NCBI RefSeq assembly: GCF_027706725.1
Contig: NZ_JAQFWQ010000083.1
Location: forward strand, 1-32,167
DNA length: 32,167 nt
Source of the DNA: Nocardiopsis endophytica
GTDB lineage: Bacteria; Actinomycetota; Actinomycetes; Streptosporangiales; Streptosporangiaceae
Direction of reading: 5' to 3'
Part shown: one piece after another, positions 1 to 8,290 of the stretch
How positions within the stretch are numbered: position 1 is the first letter of the stretch
Layout: each line of letters opens with the position of its first letter
Notes under the pieces: model-generated
Seen by the model: only the letters and a program-made list of their open reading frames with translations
Told to the model about the DNA's origin: nothing
The model's database searches: none
Made by a program: the position numbers and the translations under genes

Positions 1-309
1 CGCTCCACCCGGGACCGGGCCCGGCGCGGGGATCGGGCGCAGGCGGCCCTGTCGGAGCGGATGGAGGTGGCCTCCATGGCGGCGCGCAGACCGGCGGCGA
101 GAGGGCGGGGCCACCGCGGCGCGCCCCTGGGGCGGTGGCCCGGCCCCTGGGGCGTGGGCCCGCCTCCGGCGCCCCGGGGTGCCGCCGCCAGCGCCCGGCC
201 GCCGGACCGGGTGGCGCCCGCACCTCGTCCCGGCGGGCGCCCGCCGCGCAGGCTGTGGGGGACCCGCACCGCCGGGCCGGACCCGGCCGAGCAGAGCGAG
301 GAGTGCCCC
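1..309. other. Gene-poor left edge, no identifiable gene
   Basis: Very GC-rich sequence before the first supported start. An open frame runs through it into the transposase-like gene, but its translation is Arg/Ala/Pro/Gly-rich without any recognisable domain and the best ribosome binding site lies at the end of the stretch, so I do not treat it as coding. It holds one perfect inverted repeat, ATGGAGG-TGG-CCTCCAT, at 61-77, which might be an operator or chance. The tail of an upstream gene cut by the window edge cannot be excluded. Confidence 0.4.
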
Positions 310-1458
310 GTGAGCGTCCCGACCGCGATCCTGAGCGCGCCCCCGACCGATGTCCCCGAGCCGGTGCTCGCCGAGGCGGCCGCGGCGCTGTTCGCGTCGC
401 TGCCGCGCGTCGACCAGCGCCGCACCGCCCTGGCCTACCTGCGCGGCCTGCTCTCGGTGGACGGCCGCAAGTCGATCACCAACCTGGCGGCCGGCCTGGG
501 GCCCGGCGCGGACCAGAGCCTGCAGCACTTCGTGTCCAACTCGCCCTGGCAGTGGAGCCCGGCGCGCCGGGCGCTCACCCGCCTGCTCGCCGAGCGGCTG
601 CCGCCCCGCGCCTGGGTGCTGCGCCCGCTGGTCATCCCCCGGTCCGGCAGCAGCTTCGCGGGCGTGGAGCGGTACGTGATGCCGGAGACCGGCGCGGTGG
701 TCAACGCCCAGTGCGCGGTGGGGGTGTGGAGCGCCGACGAGGGCGCGGCGGTCCCGGTGCACTTCCGCATGCGGCTGTCGGCCGCGTGGCTGGGCGACAG
801 GGACCGGCGGCTCCGGGCGCAGGTGCCCGACGGCCTGGCGGCGGAGTCCTCCGGCGCGTGCGCGGTCGCCGCCGCGCGGACGGTGGTCGGCCGCCGAGGG
901 CCCACACGCCCGGTGGTCGCCGACGGGCGCGGCGGCGACGGGGCGGTCCTGGCGGGCCGCCTGCAGGCGGCCGGGATCCCGTCGGTCGTGCGCATCGACC
1001 CGCTCACCCCGCTGGAGCCGTCGGCCGCGGGCCCCGCCCGCGCGCAGCCCGCGCACCGGCTCGTGCGCGGCCGGGGGGAGGGCGGGATCGCGGCGGCGCG
1101 GGTGCGCCTGCCGCCGTCCCACGGCGCGCAGGCGGGCCGGGGCGCGCGCAGCGTCCTGCTGGTGGGGGTCGGCGGGGCCCGCGGCGGGCGGCCCGATGAG
1201 CTGTGGACGGCCGACCTGCCGGGAGGCGCACCGGCCGCGCGGGTGCGCGAGGCGGTGCGGCTGCGCCTGCTGGCGTCCGTCGTGGACGGTGAGGAGGACA
1301 GGGCCGAGCGGTTGGGTCTGCGGGACTTCTCCGGCCGGTCGTTCACCGGGTGGCACCGCCACGCCACCCTGGTCTGCGCCGCGCACGCGGTGCAGGCGCT
1401 CGCCGGGGCCGACGCTACCCCGGGGCGCCGGCGCCGACCAGGTCGCGCAGCCGGGTGA
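310..1458 (+). CDS. IS701-like transposase-derived protein, probably catalytically dead
   Basis: A 382-residue protein. GTG at 310 is chosen because GAGGAG lies 6 nt upstream; the frame stays open further upstream but looks non-coding. It resembles the IS701 group of DDE transposases: an N-terminal part with RKSITNLAAGLGPG and LQHFVSNSPW, a central beta-rich core, and a C-terminal FSGRSFTGWHRHATLV that matches the family's EGRSWxGWHHHxTL. Where active relatives carry the first catalytic Asp (VDDTGF), this protein has VIPRSGSSF. The region that should hold the YREK-type Glu reads DGEEDRAERLGLRDF with no Tyr. Only the second Asp (VVADGRGGD) looks preserved. No terminal inverted repeats or target duplication were seen around it. 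I infer a domesticated or decaying transposase, perhaps a DNA-binding protein. Its last 44 bp overlap the convergent PucR gene. Confidence 0.7.
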   Translation: MSVPTAILSAPPTDVPEPVLAEAAAALFASLPRVDQRRTALAYLRGLLSVDGRKSITNLAAGLGPGADQSLQHFVSNSPWQWSPARRALTRLLAERLPPRAWVLRPLVIPRSGSSFAGVERYVMPETGAVVNAQCAVGVWSADEGAAVPVHFRMRLSAAWLGDRDRRLRAQVPDGLAAESSGACAVAAARTVVGRRGPTRPVVADGRGGDGAVLAGRLQAAGIPSVVRIDPLTPLEPSAAGPARAQPAHRLVRGRGEGGIAAARVRLPPSHGAQAGRGARSVLLVGVGGARGGRPDELWTADLPGGAPAARVREAVRLRLLASVVDGEEDRAERLGLRDFSGRSFTGWHRHATLVCAAHAVQALAGADATPGRRRRPGRAAG

Positions 1459-3250
1459 GGCGCAGCGCCAGGTGCAGTTCCATCGCCCGCTCCGGGGCAT
1501 GCCAGTCGGGGCCGAGCAGGTCGCCGATGCGCTCCAGGCGGCGCGAGACGGTGTTGGGGTGGACGTGCAGGCGGCGGGCGGCGTGCGTGGGGCTGCCCCC
1601 GGTCGCCAGGTAGGCCTCGAGGGTCGCGGCCAGCTCGGTGCAGTGCTGGCGGTCGTAGTCCAGCAGCGGACCCAGCTCCGCGTCGACGAACTCGCCCACG
1701 CCCGGCCGGTCGGACAGCAGGGCGCCGAAGAACCCGAGGTCGCGAGCGCAGGCCGCGGCGCCCTCCCGGCCCAGCGCCCGGAGCGCCTCCAGAGTGCGCA
1801 GTGCCTCCTCGTAGGCGCGGCGCACCTGTTCGATCCCGGAGGCGGGGCCCGCGCCGCCCACGCCGACGGGGCGGTCGCACACCCTGCGCAGCTCGGCGGC
1901 GACCTCGTCGGCGGCGGCACCCGGATCGCTCCCGGGCAGCAGCAGCACCAGCCGCTCCCCCTGCACGGTGCGCAGCCCGCCGCAGCGCCGCGTGTGGGCG
2001 TCGGCCCAGGACAGCACGGCCGCCGACGGCTCGCCCGGCCCGCACTCGGCGGCGGTGACCACGTGCGGCTCGGCCAGGTCGATCCCCAGGTGGCGGGCGC
2101 GCCGCTCGCGCCGCCGCGCGGCCTGCGGGTCGGTGGCCGTGGACTCGGTCAGGAGCTGGCTGAGCAGCTCGTCGCGGATCTGGGCCTCGGAGATCGGCCC
2201 GTGCACCCGGAGCAGGGCGGTGACCGACAGCGCCTTGGCGGCGGCGCGCACGGACTCGCCCGCCTCCGCGCCGCCCGGTGCGTCGAAGACGGCCAGGAGC
2301 AGGCCGAAGTCGTCGTCCCTGGCGCGGATCGGGGCCGCCCAGGTGCGCCCGTCCACGGCGACCGGGACGCCGGTGGGGCGGGTCCAGGGGGCGGCGCGGC
2401 GCACGTCCTCGGGGGCGGGCCAGCCGCCGTCGGGGGTTCCGGCCCGCGCCAGCTCCCGGCCGTCGGGGGAGCGCACGCACACCGCGGCCCCCAGCCGCTC
2501 GGCGGTCTCGGCGGCGAGCGCGGACAGCTCGGCTCCGCCGAGCACGGCCGACAGCAGCGCGTCGAGCAGCGGGGGCCTGCGGTCGCGGGCCCGCTCCTCG
2601 GTGAGCTCCAGGCGGCGCCGCAGGTCGCGGCGGTCGGCCTCGGCCTCCTCCGCGGCGGTGTGGCGGCGCAGCAGCGCCCCGGCGACCTGGCCGAGGGTGC
2701 TGACCAGGGACACCTCCTCGGGGGTGAAGGAGCGGACGCTGCGCGCCCCGGCGTACAGCGAGGTCGAGGAGGTGGCGTCGCGGGCCAGGGGGACCGCGAT
2801 CAGGCCGCGCAGCCCTTCGGAGAGCATGACGTCGTCGACGACCTCGTCGTGGTCGAAGCGGTCGTCGGTGAGGTAGTCGGAGGTCCAGGCGGGCGCGTTC
2901 GCCTGCTGCGCCCAGCTGCCCAGGCCCACCCCGTCGGGGGTGGCCATGCCCATGTTGAGCATGGTGGACACGTGGCCGTCGGGCGCGTGCACCACCCGGG
3001 CCCCGTCGGTCGTCTGGACCCCGACGAAGGCCGCGTCCAGCCCGAGTAACAGGCGGATGCGCCGGGTGAGCGTCCGCTCGAGGTCGGCCCGGGTCTGCTG
3101 CTCGGCCAGCTCGCGCACCGTGTCGATCAGGGCGTTGAGCGCGCCCTCCCGTTCCCTGCGCTCCTCCAGCTCCTGGTGGACGCGGGCCACGTTCTCCATG
3201 ACCTCGTCCAGTTCCGACCGCCCCGGCTGCTGTTCTCTCCCCGTCGCCAC
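1415..3250 (-). CDS. GAF-domain PucR/CdaR-family transcriptional regulator
   Basis: About 611 residues from GTG at 3250, preceded by GGGAAGGCGAGG; a TTG at 3289 in the same frame is an alternative with a poorer binding site. An N-terminal helical stretch (VHQELEERREREGALNALID) leads into a GAF sensor domain (roughly residues 50-195, with LRGLIAVPLARD and TSSTSLYAGARS). A middle region follows, and the C-terminus is a PucR-type helix-turn-helix (LEAYLATGGSPTHAARRLHV, then HPNTVSRRLERIGDLLG). This is the architecture of actinobacterial PucR/CdaR regulators, cytoplasmic DNA-binding proteins that sense small molecules. The ligand and targets cannot be read here. It is divergent from the iron-box ABC operon across a 450-bp gap and may act on it, on itself, or elsewhere. 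Its 3' end overlaps the transposase-like gene by 44 bp. Confidence 0.85.
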   Translation of the reverse strand: MATGREQQPGRSELDEVMENVARVHQELEERREREGALNALIDTVRELAEQQTRADLERTLTRRIRLLLGLDAAFVGVQTTDGARVVHAPDGHVSTMLNMGMATPDGVGLGSWAQQANAPAWTSDYLTDDRFDHDEVVDDVMLSEGLRGLIAVPLARDATSSTSLYAGARSVRSFTPEEVSLVSTLGQVAGALLRRHTAAEEAEADRRDLRRRLELTEERARDRRPPLLDALLSAVLGGAELSALAAETAERLGAAVCVRSPDGRELARAGTPDGGWPAPEDVRRAAPWTRPTGVPVAVDGRTWAAPIRARDDDFGLLLAVFDAPGGAEAGESVRAAAKALSVTALLRVHGPISEAQIRDELLSQLLTESTATDPQAARRRERRARHLGIDLAEPHVVTAAECGPGEPSAAVLSWADAHTRRCGGLRTVQGERLVLLLPGSDPGAAADEVAAELRRVCDRPVGVGGAGPASGIEQVRRAYEEALRTLEALRALGREGAAACARDLGFFGALLSDRPGVGEFVDAELGPLLDYDRQHCTELAATLEAYLATGGSPTHAARRLHVHPNTVSRRLERIGDLLGPDWHAPERAMELHLALRLTRLRDLVGAGAPG

Positions 3251-3662
3251 GCCCCTCGCCTTCCCGAATCCCCTCGCGGCGCTTCCCAATTCCGTCGTTT
3301 AGTGACGAACGTACTGATTCGGTTGAAGCGAGGTGATGGTAACCGATTGTGCCGCTATGGTGCATGCCGGTTATCGCGCTTCATATATCCGCTGGTCGGG
3401 CCATGATCATAAATGGCGGGGCGGTGGATTTCCTGGTCACGGCGGCCGGGAGGGGCGGGCCGGGCGGCGGCCGCTGCGACCGCGGGCGCGGCGGTATATC
3501 GAATCCCGTCGATTCGCGTGTCCGCGGCGCGCGGGAAACGGGAGGTCTGCGGGGGTGGGCGGGGGCGCGGCGGCAGGAAATCCCAGCAGGGAAGATTTTT
3601 TCGGCGGACGGGCGGGTGCACGGCGCGGGGGCGGGAAAAACCGGTCGGCCCAGCCGGGGAGG
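3251..3662. promoter_or_regulatory. Divergent intergenic region, relatively AT-rich
   Basis: This gap between the PucR regulator and the ABC operon is less GC-rich than its surroundings, as expected for promoters. Visible elements are an inverted pair CGGTT/AACCG around 3321-3346, the palindrome ATGATCAT at 3403-3410, and a perfect inverted repeat CGAATC-N5-GATTCG at 3500-3516. Any could be an operator for the regulator. A T-run at about 3596-3601 has no convincing stem. No gene is supported here. Confidence 0.4.
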
Positions 3663-3681
3663 TTTGGGTAGCCTTACCGCG
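3663..3681 (+). promoter_or_regulatory. Iron-box-like operator (DmdR/IdeR type)
   Basis: TTTGGGTAGCCTTACCGCG matches the actinobacterial DmdR/IdeR consensus TTAGGTWAGSCTWACCTAA at about 14 of 19 positions, including the central TAGCCTTACC. It lies 20 bp before the ATG of the first ABC gene, where a bound repressor would block transcription or its start. The outer right arm (GCG instead of TAA) is a poor match, so the site may be weak. If real, the transporter is derepressed under iron limitation. Confidence 0.5.
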
Positions 3682-3701
3682 TTCATCGATCGGGGAGGGA
3701 C

Positions 3702-5399
3702 ATGTCCGAATCGCCGCTGAGACGTGCCGTGCGGCGGAACCGGCGCGCCGTGGCGGTGGCGGCGCTGGGGCACACGCTGTACCAGGTGTGCGAGACGCTG
3801 GTGCCGGTCGCCATCGGGGTGGTCGTCGACCGGGCGGTCGCCACCGGCGACCCCGCCGCGCTCGCCGCCTCGGTGGCGGGGCTGGCCGTGCTGTTCGCGG
3901 CGCTCACCCTGTCGTGGCGGTTCGGCGCGCGCACCGTCGTGCGCGCCTCGGAGCACGAGGCGCACCTGCTCCGCGTGGAGGCCGCCGACCGCGCCCTGGA
4001 CCCCCGCGCCCCCGCCACCGGGCTCGGCGCGGGCGAGCTGCTCACCGTCGCCACCACCGACGCCGACCGCACGGCCCAGGCCCTGCACCCGCTCACCGGC
4101 GTGGTCGGCTCGGTGGTCGGGCTGGCCGTGGCGGCGGTCGTGCTGCTGCGCATCGACCCGGTGCTGGGCGGCGGGGTCCTGGTGGGCGTGCCCGTGCTGG
4201 TGGCCATCGTGCAGGTGATCGGCCCGGTGCTGACCCGGCGCACCGCCGCCCAGCAGGAGGCGCTGGCCCGCGCTTCCGGGCTCGCCGCCGACCTGGTGCG
4301 CGGACTGCCCGCGCTGCGCGGCGCCGGGGCCGAGGAGCAGGCCGCGCGGCGCTACGCCGAGGCCAGCGCCGGCGCGCTGCGCGGCGCCCTGCGGGCCGCC
4401 GTGCCCCGGGGGCTCTACCAGGGGGCCACCGGGCTGGCCGGGGGCCTGCTGCTGGCCGCGGTGGCCGCGGGCGCGGGCCTCTTCGCGCTGCAGGGCCGGA
4501 TCAGCGTCGGCGAGCTGATCACCGTGGTGGGGCTGGCCCAGTTCCTCACCGAGCCGGTGCGCGAGGTGGGGTACGCCGCCATGGAGCTGGCCTCCTGCCG
4601 GGCCTCCGCGCGGCGGCTGGAGAAGGTGCTGCACGCCCCCTTCCGGCTGGACGCCGGCGACCCCGGTGCGGCCGAGCGGTGCGGGGGGCGGGGCACCGCC
4701 CCGGTCGAGCTGAAGGGGGTGGGCGGCCCGCTGGGCGGCCTGGACCTGCGGGTGGGGCCGGGGGAGTTCGTCGGGGTGGTCTGCTACGACCCGGCCGACG
4801 CCCGCGCCCTGGCCGACGTGCTGGCCGCCCGGGTGCCCGCCGCCGACCACGGCGGCTCCTACCTGGTCGGCGGGGTCCCCGCGGAGGCGCTGGGACCTGA
4901 GGAGGTGCGCGCCCGGGTACTGGTCGAACCGCACGAGGCGGACCTGTTCGAGGGGAGCCTGGCGTCCAACGTGCTGACCGGAGCCGGGGACGGCGCCGAC
5001 CCGTGGCCCGCGCTGCGCGCGGCCGCCGCCGACGAGGTGGTCGGTGCCGTGCCCGGCGGCCTGGAGGCCGTGGTGGCGGACCGGGGCACCACCCTGTCCG
5101 GCGGGCAGCGCCAGCGGGTGGCCCTGGCCCGGGCGCTGGCCGCCGACCCGCCGGTGCTCGTGCTCAACGACCCCACCACCGCGGTGGACGCGGTGACCGA
5201 GGAGGCGGTCGCCGCCGGGCTGCGGGCGCTGCGCCACGGCGGCGCCCCCCGCTCCACGGTGGCGGTCTGCTCCAGCCCTGCGCTGCTGGCCCGCGCCGAC
5301 CGCGTCGTCGCGGTGGCGGAGGGCCGGGTGGCCGCGGAGGGGACCCACGCGGGGCTCGCGGTGAGCGACCCCCGGTACGCGGAGGCGGTGCTGCGGTGA
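3702..5399 (+). CDS. ABC exporter-type half transporter, degenerate nucleotide site (subunit 1)
   Basis: A 565-residue fused permease-ATPase. Residues 1 to about 320 hold six hydrophobic helices (for example VVGLAVAAVVLLRID and GLAGGLLLAAVAAGAGLFAL) typical of type IV (exporter-fold) ABC proteins. In the ATPase part the Walker A position (about 355-366) reads GVVCYDPADARAL with no GxxGxGKS. The Q-loop Gln is replaced in VLVEPHEADLF, the Walker B Glu is replaced by Pro in LVLNDPTTAVD, and the H-loop His is absent (VAVCSSPA). The signature LSGGQRQRVALARAL (about 464) is intact. It can therefore lend its signature to the partner's ATP site but should not bind or hydrolyse ATP productively itself. 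GTG of the next gene overlaps its TGA, so the two are co-translated. The upstream iron box suggests a siderophore-linked role (IrtAB-like importers share this fold); the substrate is unproven. Confidence 0.85.
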   Translation: MSESPLRRAVRRNRRAVAVAALGHTLYQVCETLVPVAIGVVVDRAVATGDPAALAASVAGLAVLFAALTLSWRFGARTVVRASEHEAHLLRVEAADRALDPRAPATGLGAGELLTVATTDADRTAQALHPLTGVVGSVVGLAVAAVVLLRIDPVLGGGVLVGVPVLVAIVQVIGPVLTRRTAAQQEALARASGLAADLVRGLPALRGAGAEEQAARRYAEASAGALRGALRAAVPRGLYQGATGLAGGLLLAAVAAGAGLFALQGRISVGELITVVGLAQFLTEPVREVGYAAMELASCRASARRLEKVLHAPFRLDAGDPGAAERCGGRGTAPVELKGVGGPLGGLDLRVGPGEFVGVVCYDPADARALADVLAARVPAADHGGSYLVGGVPAEALGPEEVRARVLVEPHEADLFEGSLASNVLTGAGDGADPWPALRAAAADEVVGAVPGGLEAVVADRGTTLSGGQRQRVALARALAADPPVLVLNDPTTAVDAVTEEAVAAGLRALRHGGAPRSTVAVCSSPALLARADRVVAVAEGRVAAEGTHAGLAVSDPRYAEAVLR

Positions 5400-7147
5400 C
5401 GCATATGACGCTCCCGGTGGCCTCGGGCCGCCGGACCCTGGCAGTGGTGGCGCGGCAGGTGCGCGCGGCGGGACCGGTCGGCCCGGCCGCCGTCGCCGCC
5501 AGCGTCGCGGCCAACGCCTGCGTGCTCGCCGGCCCGTGGGCGCTGGGCCTGCTCGTCGACGCGGTCGCCGAGGGGGCCGGTCCGCGCGGAGTGCTGGTCC
5601 CGGCCGTGGCCATCGCGGCCGCGGCGCTGGCCGGCGGCGTGCTGTCGGCGCTGGAGTCGGTGCTGCTCGCGCGGACCGGGGAGACCGTCCTGGCCCGGCT
5701 GCGCGAGGCCGTGATGCGCAGGGCGATGCGGCTGCCCGAGGAGGAGCTGTTCCGGCTGGCCCCCGGCGACCTGCTCTCCCGCGTCGGCGACGACGTGGCC
5801 GAGACCTCCAGAGTGGTGCGCGAGCGCGCCCCGCTGGTGCTCACCTCGCTGGTGCTGGTGGTGATGGCGCTGGGCGGGATGGCGGCCCTGGACTGGCGGC
5901 TGGGACTGGCCGGGGCGTGCGCCCTGCCGGTGCACGCGCTCGCCCTGCGCTGGTATCTGCCGAAGTCCGCGCCGATGTACGCGCGCCAGCGCGCGCAGCT
6001 CGGCGACCGGGCCCAGGCGCTGGTCGGCACCCTGCAGGGGGCGGCCACCGTGGACGCCTACCGGCTGCGCGGGCGGCGCACCGCGCTGATCTCCGAGCGC
6101 TCCGCCGCCGCCCGGGACACCCAGGTCGGCGTGTTCCGGCTGTTCACCCGGTTCATCGGGGGGATGAACGCGGCCGAGTTCGTCGGACTGGCGATGGTGC
6201 TGGCGGTCGGCTTCTGGCTGGTGGCCGACGACGCGGCCACGGTCGGCGCGGCCACCGCGGCGGCGCTGCTGTTCCATCGGCTGTTCGACCCGTTCGGGGC
6301 GCTGATGATCACATTCGACGACGTGCAGTCGGCGGGGGCCTCGCTGGCCCGCATCGCCGGGGTGCTCGACCTTCCCGAGCCGACCGAGCCCGACGCGCCC
6401 GCCCGGCCCGCGCACGCCGGGGTGGAGGTGCGCGGCGCGGTGCACCGGTACGAGGGCGGGCCCGCCGTGCTCGACGAGGTGGACCTGGAGGTCGCCCCGG
6501 GCGAGCGGGTGGCGGTGGTCGGTGCGAGCGGCGCGGGCAAGACCACCCTGGCCCGTGCGGTGGCCGGCGGGCTCACCCTGTCGGGAGGGCGGGTGCTGGT
6601 CGGCGGCGCACCGGTGGACCGGGTGCCCCGCGCCGAGCTGCGCCGCCACGTGGTGCTGGTCAGCCAGGAGGCGCACGTGTTCGCCGGGACGCTCGCCGAC
6701 AACGTGCGCCTCGCCGACCCGGAGGCGGGGGACGACCGGGTGCTGGAGGCGCTGGAGGCGGTCGGCGCACGGGAGTGGGCGCTCGGGCTCCCGGACGGGA
6801 TCACCACCGCCGTGGGGGAGAACGGGCTGCGGCTCACCGCCGACCGGGCGCAGCTGCTGGCGCTGGCCCGGCTGGTGCTGGCCGACCCGCCGGTGGCCGT
6901 GCTGGACGAGGCGAGCGCCGAGGCGGGCAGCGCGGGCGCCCGGGGCCTGGAGCGCGCGGCCCTGGCGGCCACCGAGGGCCGGACCGCCCTGGTGGTGGCC
7001 CACCGCCTGCCCCAGGCGGTGGAGGCCGACCGGGTGGTGGTGATGGAGGCGGGCCGCATCGTGGAGTCGGGGCCCCACACGGAGCTGGTAGCCCGGGGCG
7101 GCCGCTACGCCGCCCTGTGGAGCGCCTGGAGCGACGGCCGCACGTGA
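5396..7147 (+). CDS. ABC exporter-type half transporter, catalytic subunit (subunit 2)
   Basis: A 583-residue partner of the preceding gene. GTG at 5396 overlaps the upstream stop as GTGA and has GGAGG 10 nt before it; ATG at 5405 is a possible alternative. Six transmembrane helices lie in residues 1 to about 310. The ATPase domain has a good Walker A (GASGAGKTT, about 376-384), Q-loop (LVSQEAHVF), Walker B (VAVLDEAS) and H-loop (VVAHRLPQ). Its signature is destroyed: LRLTADRAQLLALAR stands where LSGGQ is expected. This is the exact complement of the partner, so the heterodimer should have one working ATP site (Walker A from this subunit, signature from subunit 1) and one dead site. The transport direction is not readable from sequence: most of the fold export, while the siderophore-linked ones import. 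Confidence 0.87.
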   Translation: MTHMTLPVASGRRTLAVVARQVRAAGPVGPAAVAASVAANACVLAGPWALGLLVDAVAEGAGPRGVLVPAVAIAAAALAGGVLSALESVLLARTGETVLARLREAVMRRAMRLPEEELFRLAPGDLLSRVGDDVAETSRVVRERAPLVLTSLVLVVMALGGMAALDWRLGLAGACALPVHALALRWYLPKSAPMYARQRAQLGDRAQALVGTLQGAATVDAYRLRGRRTALISERSAAARDTQVGVFRLFTRFIGGMNAAEFVGLAMVLAVGFWLVADDAATVGAATAAALLFHRLFDPFGALMITFDDVQSAGASLARIAGVLDLPEPTEPDAPARPAHAGVEVRGAVHRYEGGPAVLDEVDLEVAPGERVAVVGASGAGKTTLARAVAGGLTLSGGRVLVGGAPVDRVPRAELRRHVVLVSQEAHVFAGTLADNVRLADPEAGDDRVLEALEAVGAREWALGLPDGITTAVGENGLRLTADRAQLLALARLVLADPPVAVLDEASAEAGSAGARGLERAALAATEGRTALVVAHRLPQAVEADRVVVMEAGRIVESGPHTELVARGGRYAALWSAWSDGRT

Positions 7148-7151
7148 GTGC

Positions 7152-7202
7152 GGGCCGGGGGAGAGGGCCGGGGGGAGAGGGCCGGGGGGAGAGGGCCGGG
7201 CG
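7152..7202 (+). repeat. Short tandem repeat of a 14-bp unit
   Basis: About three and a half copies of GGCCGGGGGGAGAG follow directly after the ABC operon. A replication-slippage product is the simplest explanation. It marks the left edge of the repeat-rich island. Confidence 0.7.
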
Positions 7203-7234
7203 TGAGAGAGGGGACGGGCGGCGACGGACCAGCA

Positions 7235-7875
7235 GGTACCCCGCTTCCGCCCCCGGCCGGGCGGCAGGTTAGCAGGGTATGGCGTGGTCAGCGGCGACGA
7301 CGGAGGTGGGTGGCCCCGACCGCAGCGTTGTCGGCCGCGGCGCGTGTGCGTGGTCGGCGTTGATGGCGGCGACGGAGAGAGGAGGGCGGTTCCCCGGCCC
7401 TGTCAGCCGTCCGGCGGGCCCCTCGCGGTCCAGGTAGGCGGCTAAGCAGGTACCCCGCTCAAGGGCTCTAGCCGGGCGGCAGGTCGGCGGAGTGCCAGGT
7501 CGGGGCGGCGACGACGAAGGTCGGCGGCCCTCGCCGCAGCGCCGTCGGCCGCGGCGCGTGTGCGTGGTCGCCGTGATGGGCGGCGACGGAGTGAGCTCGG
7601 CGGTTCCCGGGCCTGCCTGCCGTCCGGCGGGCCGCTCGCGGTCTGGGTGGGCGGGCGGCTGGGCTGGTACCCCGCTCCGGGCCTCGGCCGGGCGGCAGGT
7701 CGGCGGAGTGCCAGGTAGGGGCGGCGACGAAGAAGGTCGGCGGCCCTCGCCGCAGCGCTGTCGGCCGCGGCGCGTGTGCGTGGTTACCGGTGTTGGCGGC
7801 GACGGCGGAAGCGGGGTGGTTCCCGGGCGCTGCCTGCCGTCCGCCGGGCCGCTCGCGGTCCAGGCGGCGGCGCGG
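7235..7875 (+). repeat. Forward array of three ~215-bp repeat units
   Basis: Three consecutive related units begin at GGTACC in 7235, 7449 and 7666 (periods 214 and 217 bp). Each has the same order of blocks: GGTACCCCGCT, GGCCGGGCGGCAGGT, GCGGCGACGA, GTCGGCCGCGGCGCGTGTGC, GGCGGCGACGG, then a potential small hairpin of the form GCCTGCC-GTCC-GGCGGGC. The unit lengths are not multiples of three, and the open frames across the array do not hold one frame from unit to unit, so I judge it non-coding. The same unit recurs inverted at 9018-9803. Confidence 0.8.
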
Positions 7876-7935
7876 CCGGATGGGTGCGTGGCCGCCCGCG
7901 CTCGTGGCGCCCGCACCCCCGGTGCGCCTCCTCGT

Positions 7936-7993
7936 TGATCTCGGGGAAAGCGCCCCTACCGGGCCGGTTTTAGCGTCGTTTCTCCCGAGATCA
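7936..7993 (+). repeat. 58-nt hairpin element, copy 1
   Basis: Constant outer arms TGATCTC/GAGATCA (7 bp), a 16-nt inner stem (7943-7958 with 7971-7986; 13 pairs including two G-T), and a 12-nt loop CCGGGCCGGTTT. It is followed by TCGCGGGG, as are the other copies. A structured RNA, a terminator-like element or a mobile palindrome are all possible; there is no T-tract after the stem. Confidence 0.65.
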
Positions 7994-8026
7994 TCGCGGG
8001 GGCAGCGGTGCGGGGCGCGCTGGTGT

Positions 8027-8084
8027 TGATCTCGGGGAAGTCGGGCTTATCGTGTCCGGTTTAACCCCGAGTTCCCCGAGATCA
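8027..8084 (+). repeat. 58-nt hairpin element, copy 2
   Basis: The same constant arms TGATCTC/GAGATCA enclose a different 16-nt inner stem (8034-8049 with 8062-8077; 14 Watson-Crick pairs, two mismatches) and a 12-nt loop TCGTGTCCGGTT. The outermost 13 bp pair perfectly. The flank after it (8085-8130) is nearly identical to that after copy 3. Confidence 0.7.
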
Positions 8085-8148
8085 TCGCGGGGAGGGTCGC
8101 CCGGGCGGCGCATACCGGGCATACCGGGCGGCCGGAGAGGGGGGCGGG

Positions 8149-8290
8149 CAGGCCCTGGACCACGTGCTCGCGCAGTTCGGGGCAGCGGTCGAGTTTGCGG
8201 GCGCGGCGGCGGGCGGCCGGGTGGGTGCGTGGCCGCCGCGCGTCCGTGGCGGGCCGCCCCTGCGGTGCGCCCCTGCCTGGCGATGATCTC
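8149..8290 (-). pseudogene. Relic of an IS30-type transposase
   Basis: On the minus strand, 8149-8250 translates to a stretch ending RARKLDRCPELREHVVQGL, with the regular G/C third positions of a real actinobacterial gene. It resembles the RKLDTCPELREYVVGKL segment of IS30-family transposases as I recall them. Just upstream, in another frame, EIIARQGRTAG resembles the preceding part of that family, implying a frameshift. Homology stops abruptly at 8149, so only a small fragment survives. A second, more decayed copy of the same stretch (RPRTHPAA) lies at about 7870-7935. The family identification rests on memory of motifs and needs a database search. Confidence 0.4.

Noticed and set aside
61-309. 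N-terminal extension of the transposase-like protein from ATG 61
   Set aside because: The extension is Arg/Pro/Gly-rich low complexity without domain character, while GTG 310 has a well-spaced GAGGAG.
3590-3605. Terminator at the T-run before the ABC operon
   Set aside because: Only a 3-4 bp stem (TCCC-AGCA-GGGA) can form, too weak for a terminator.
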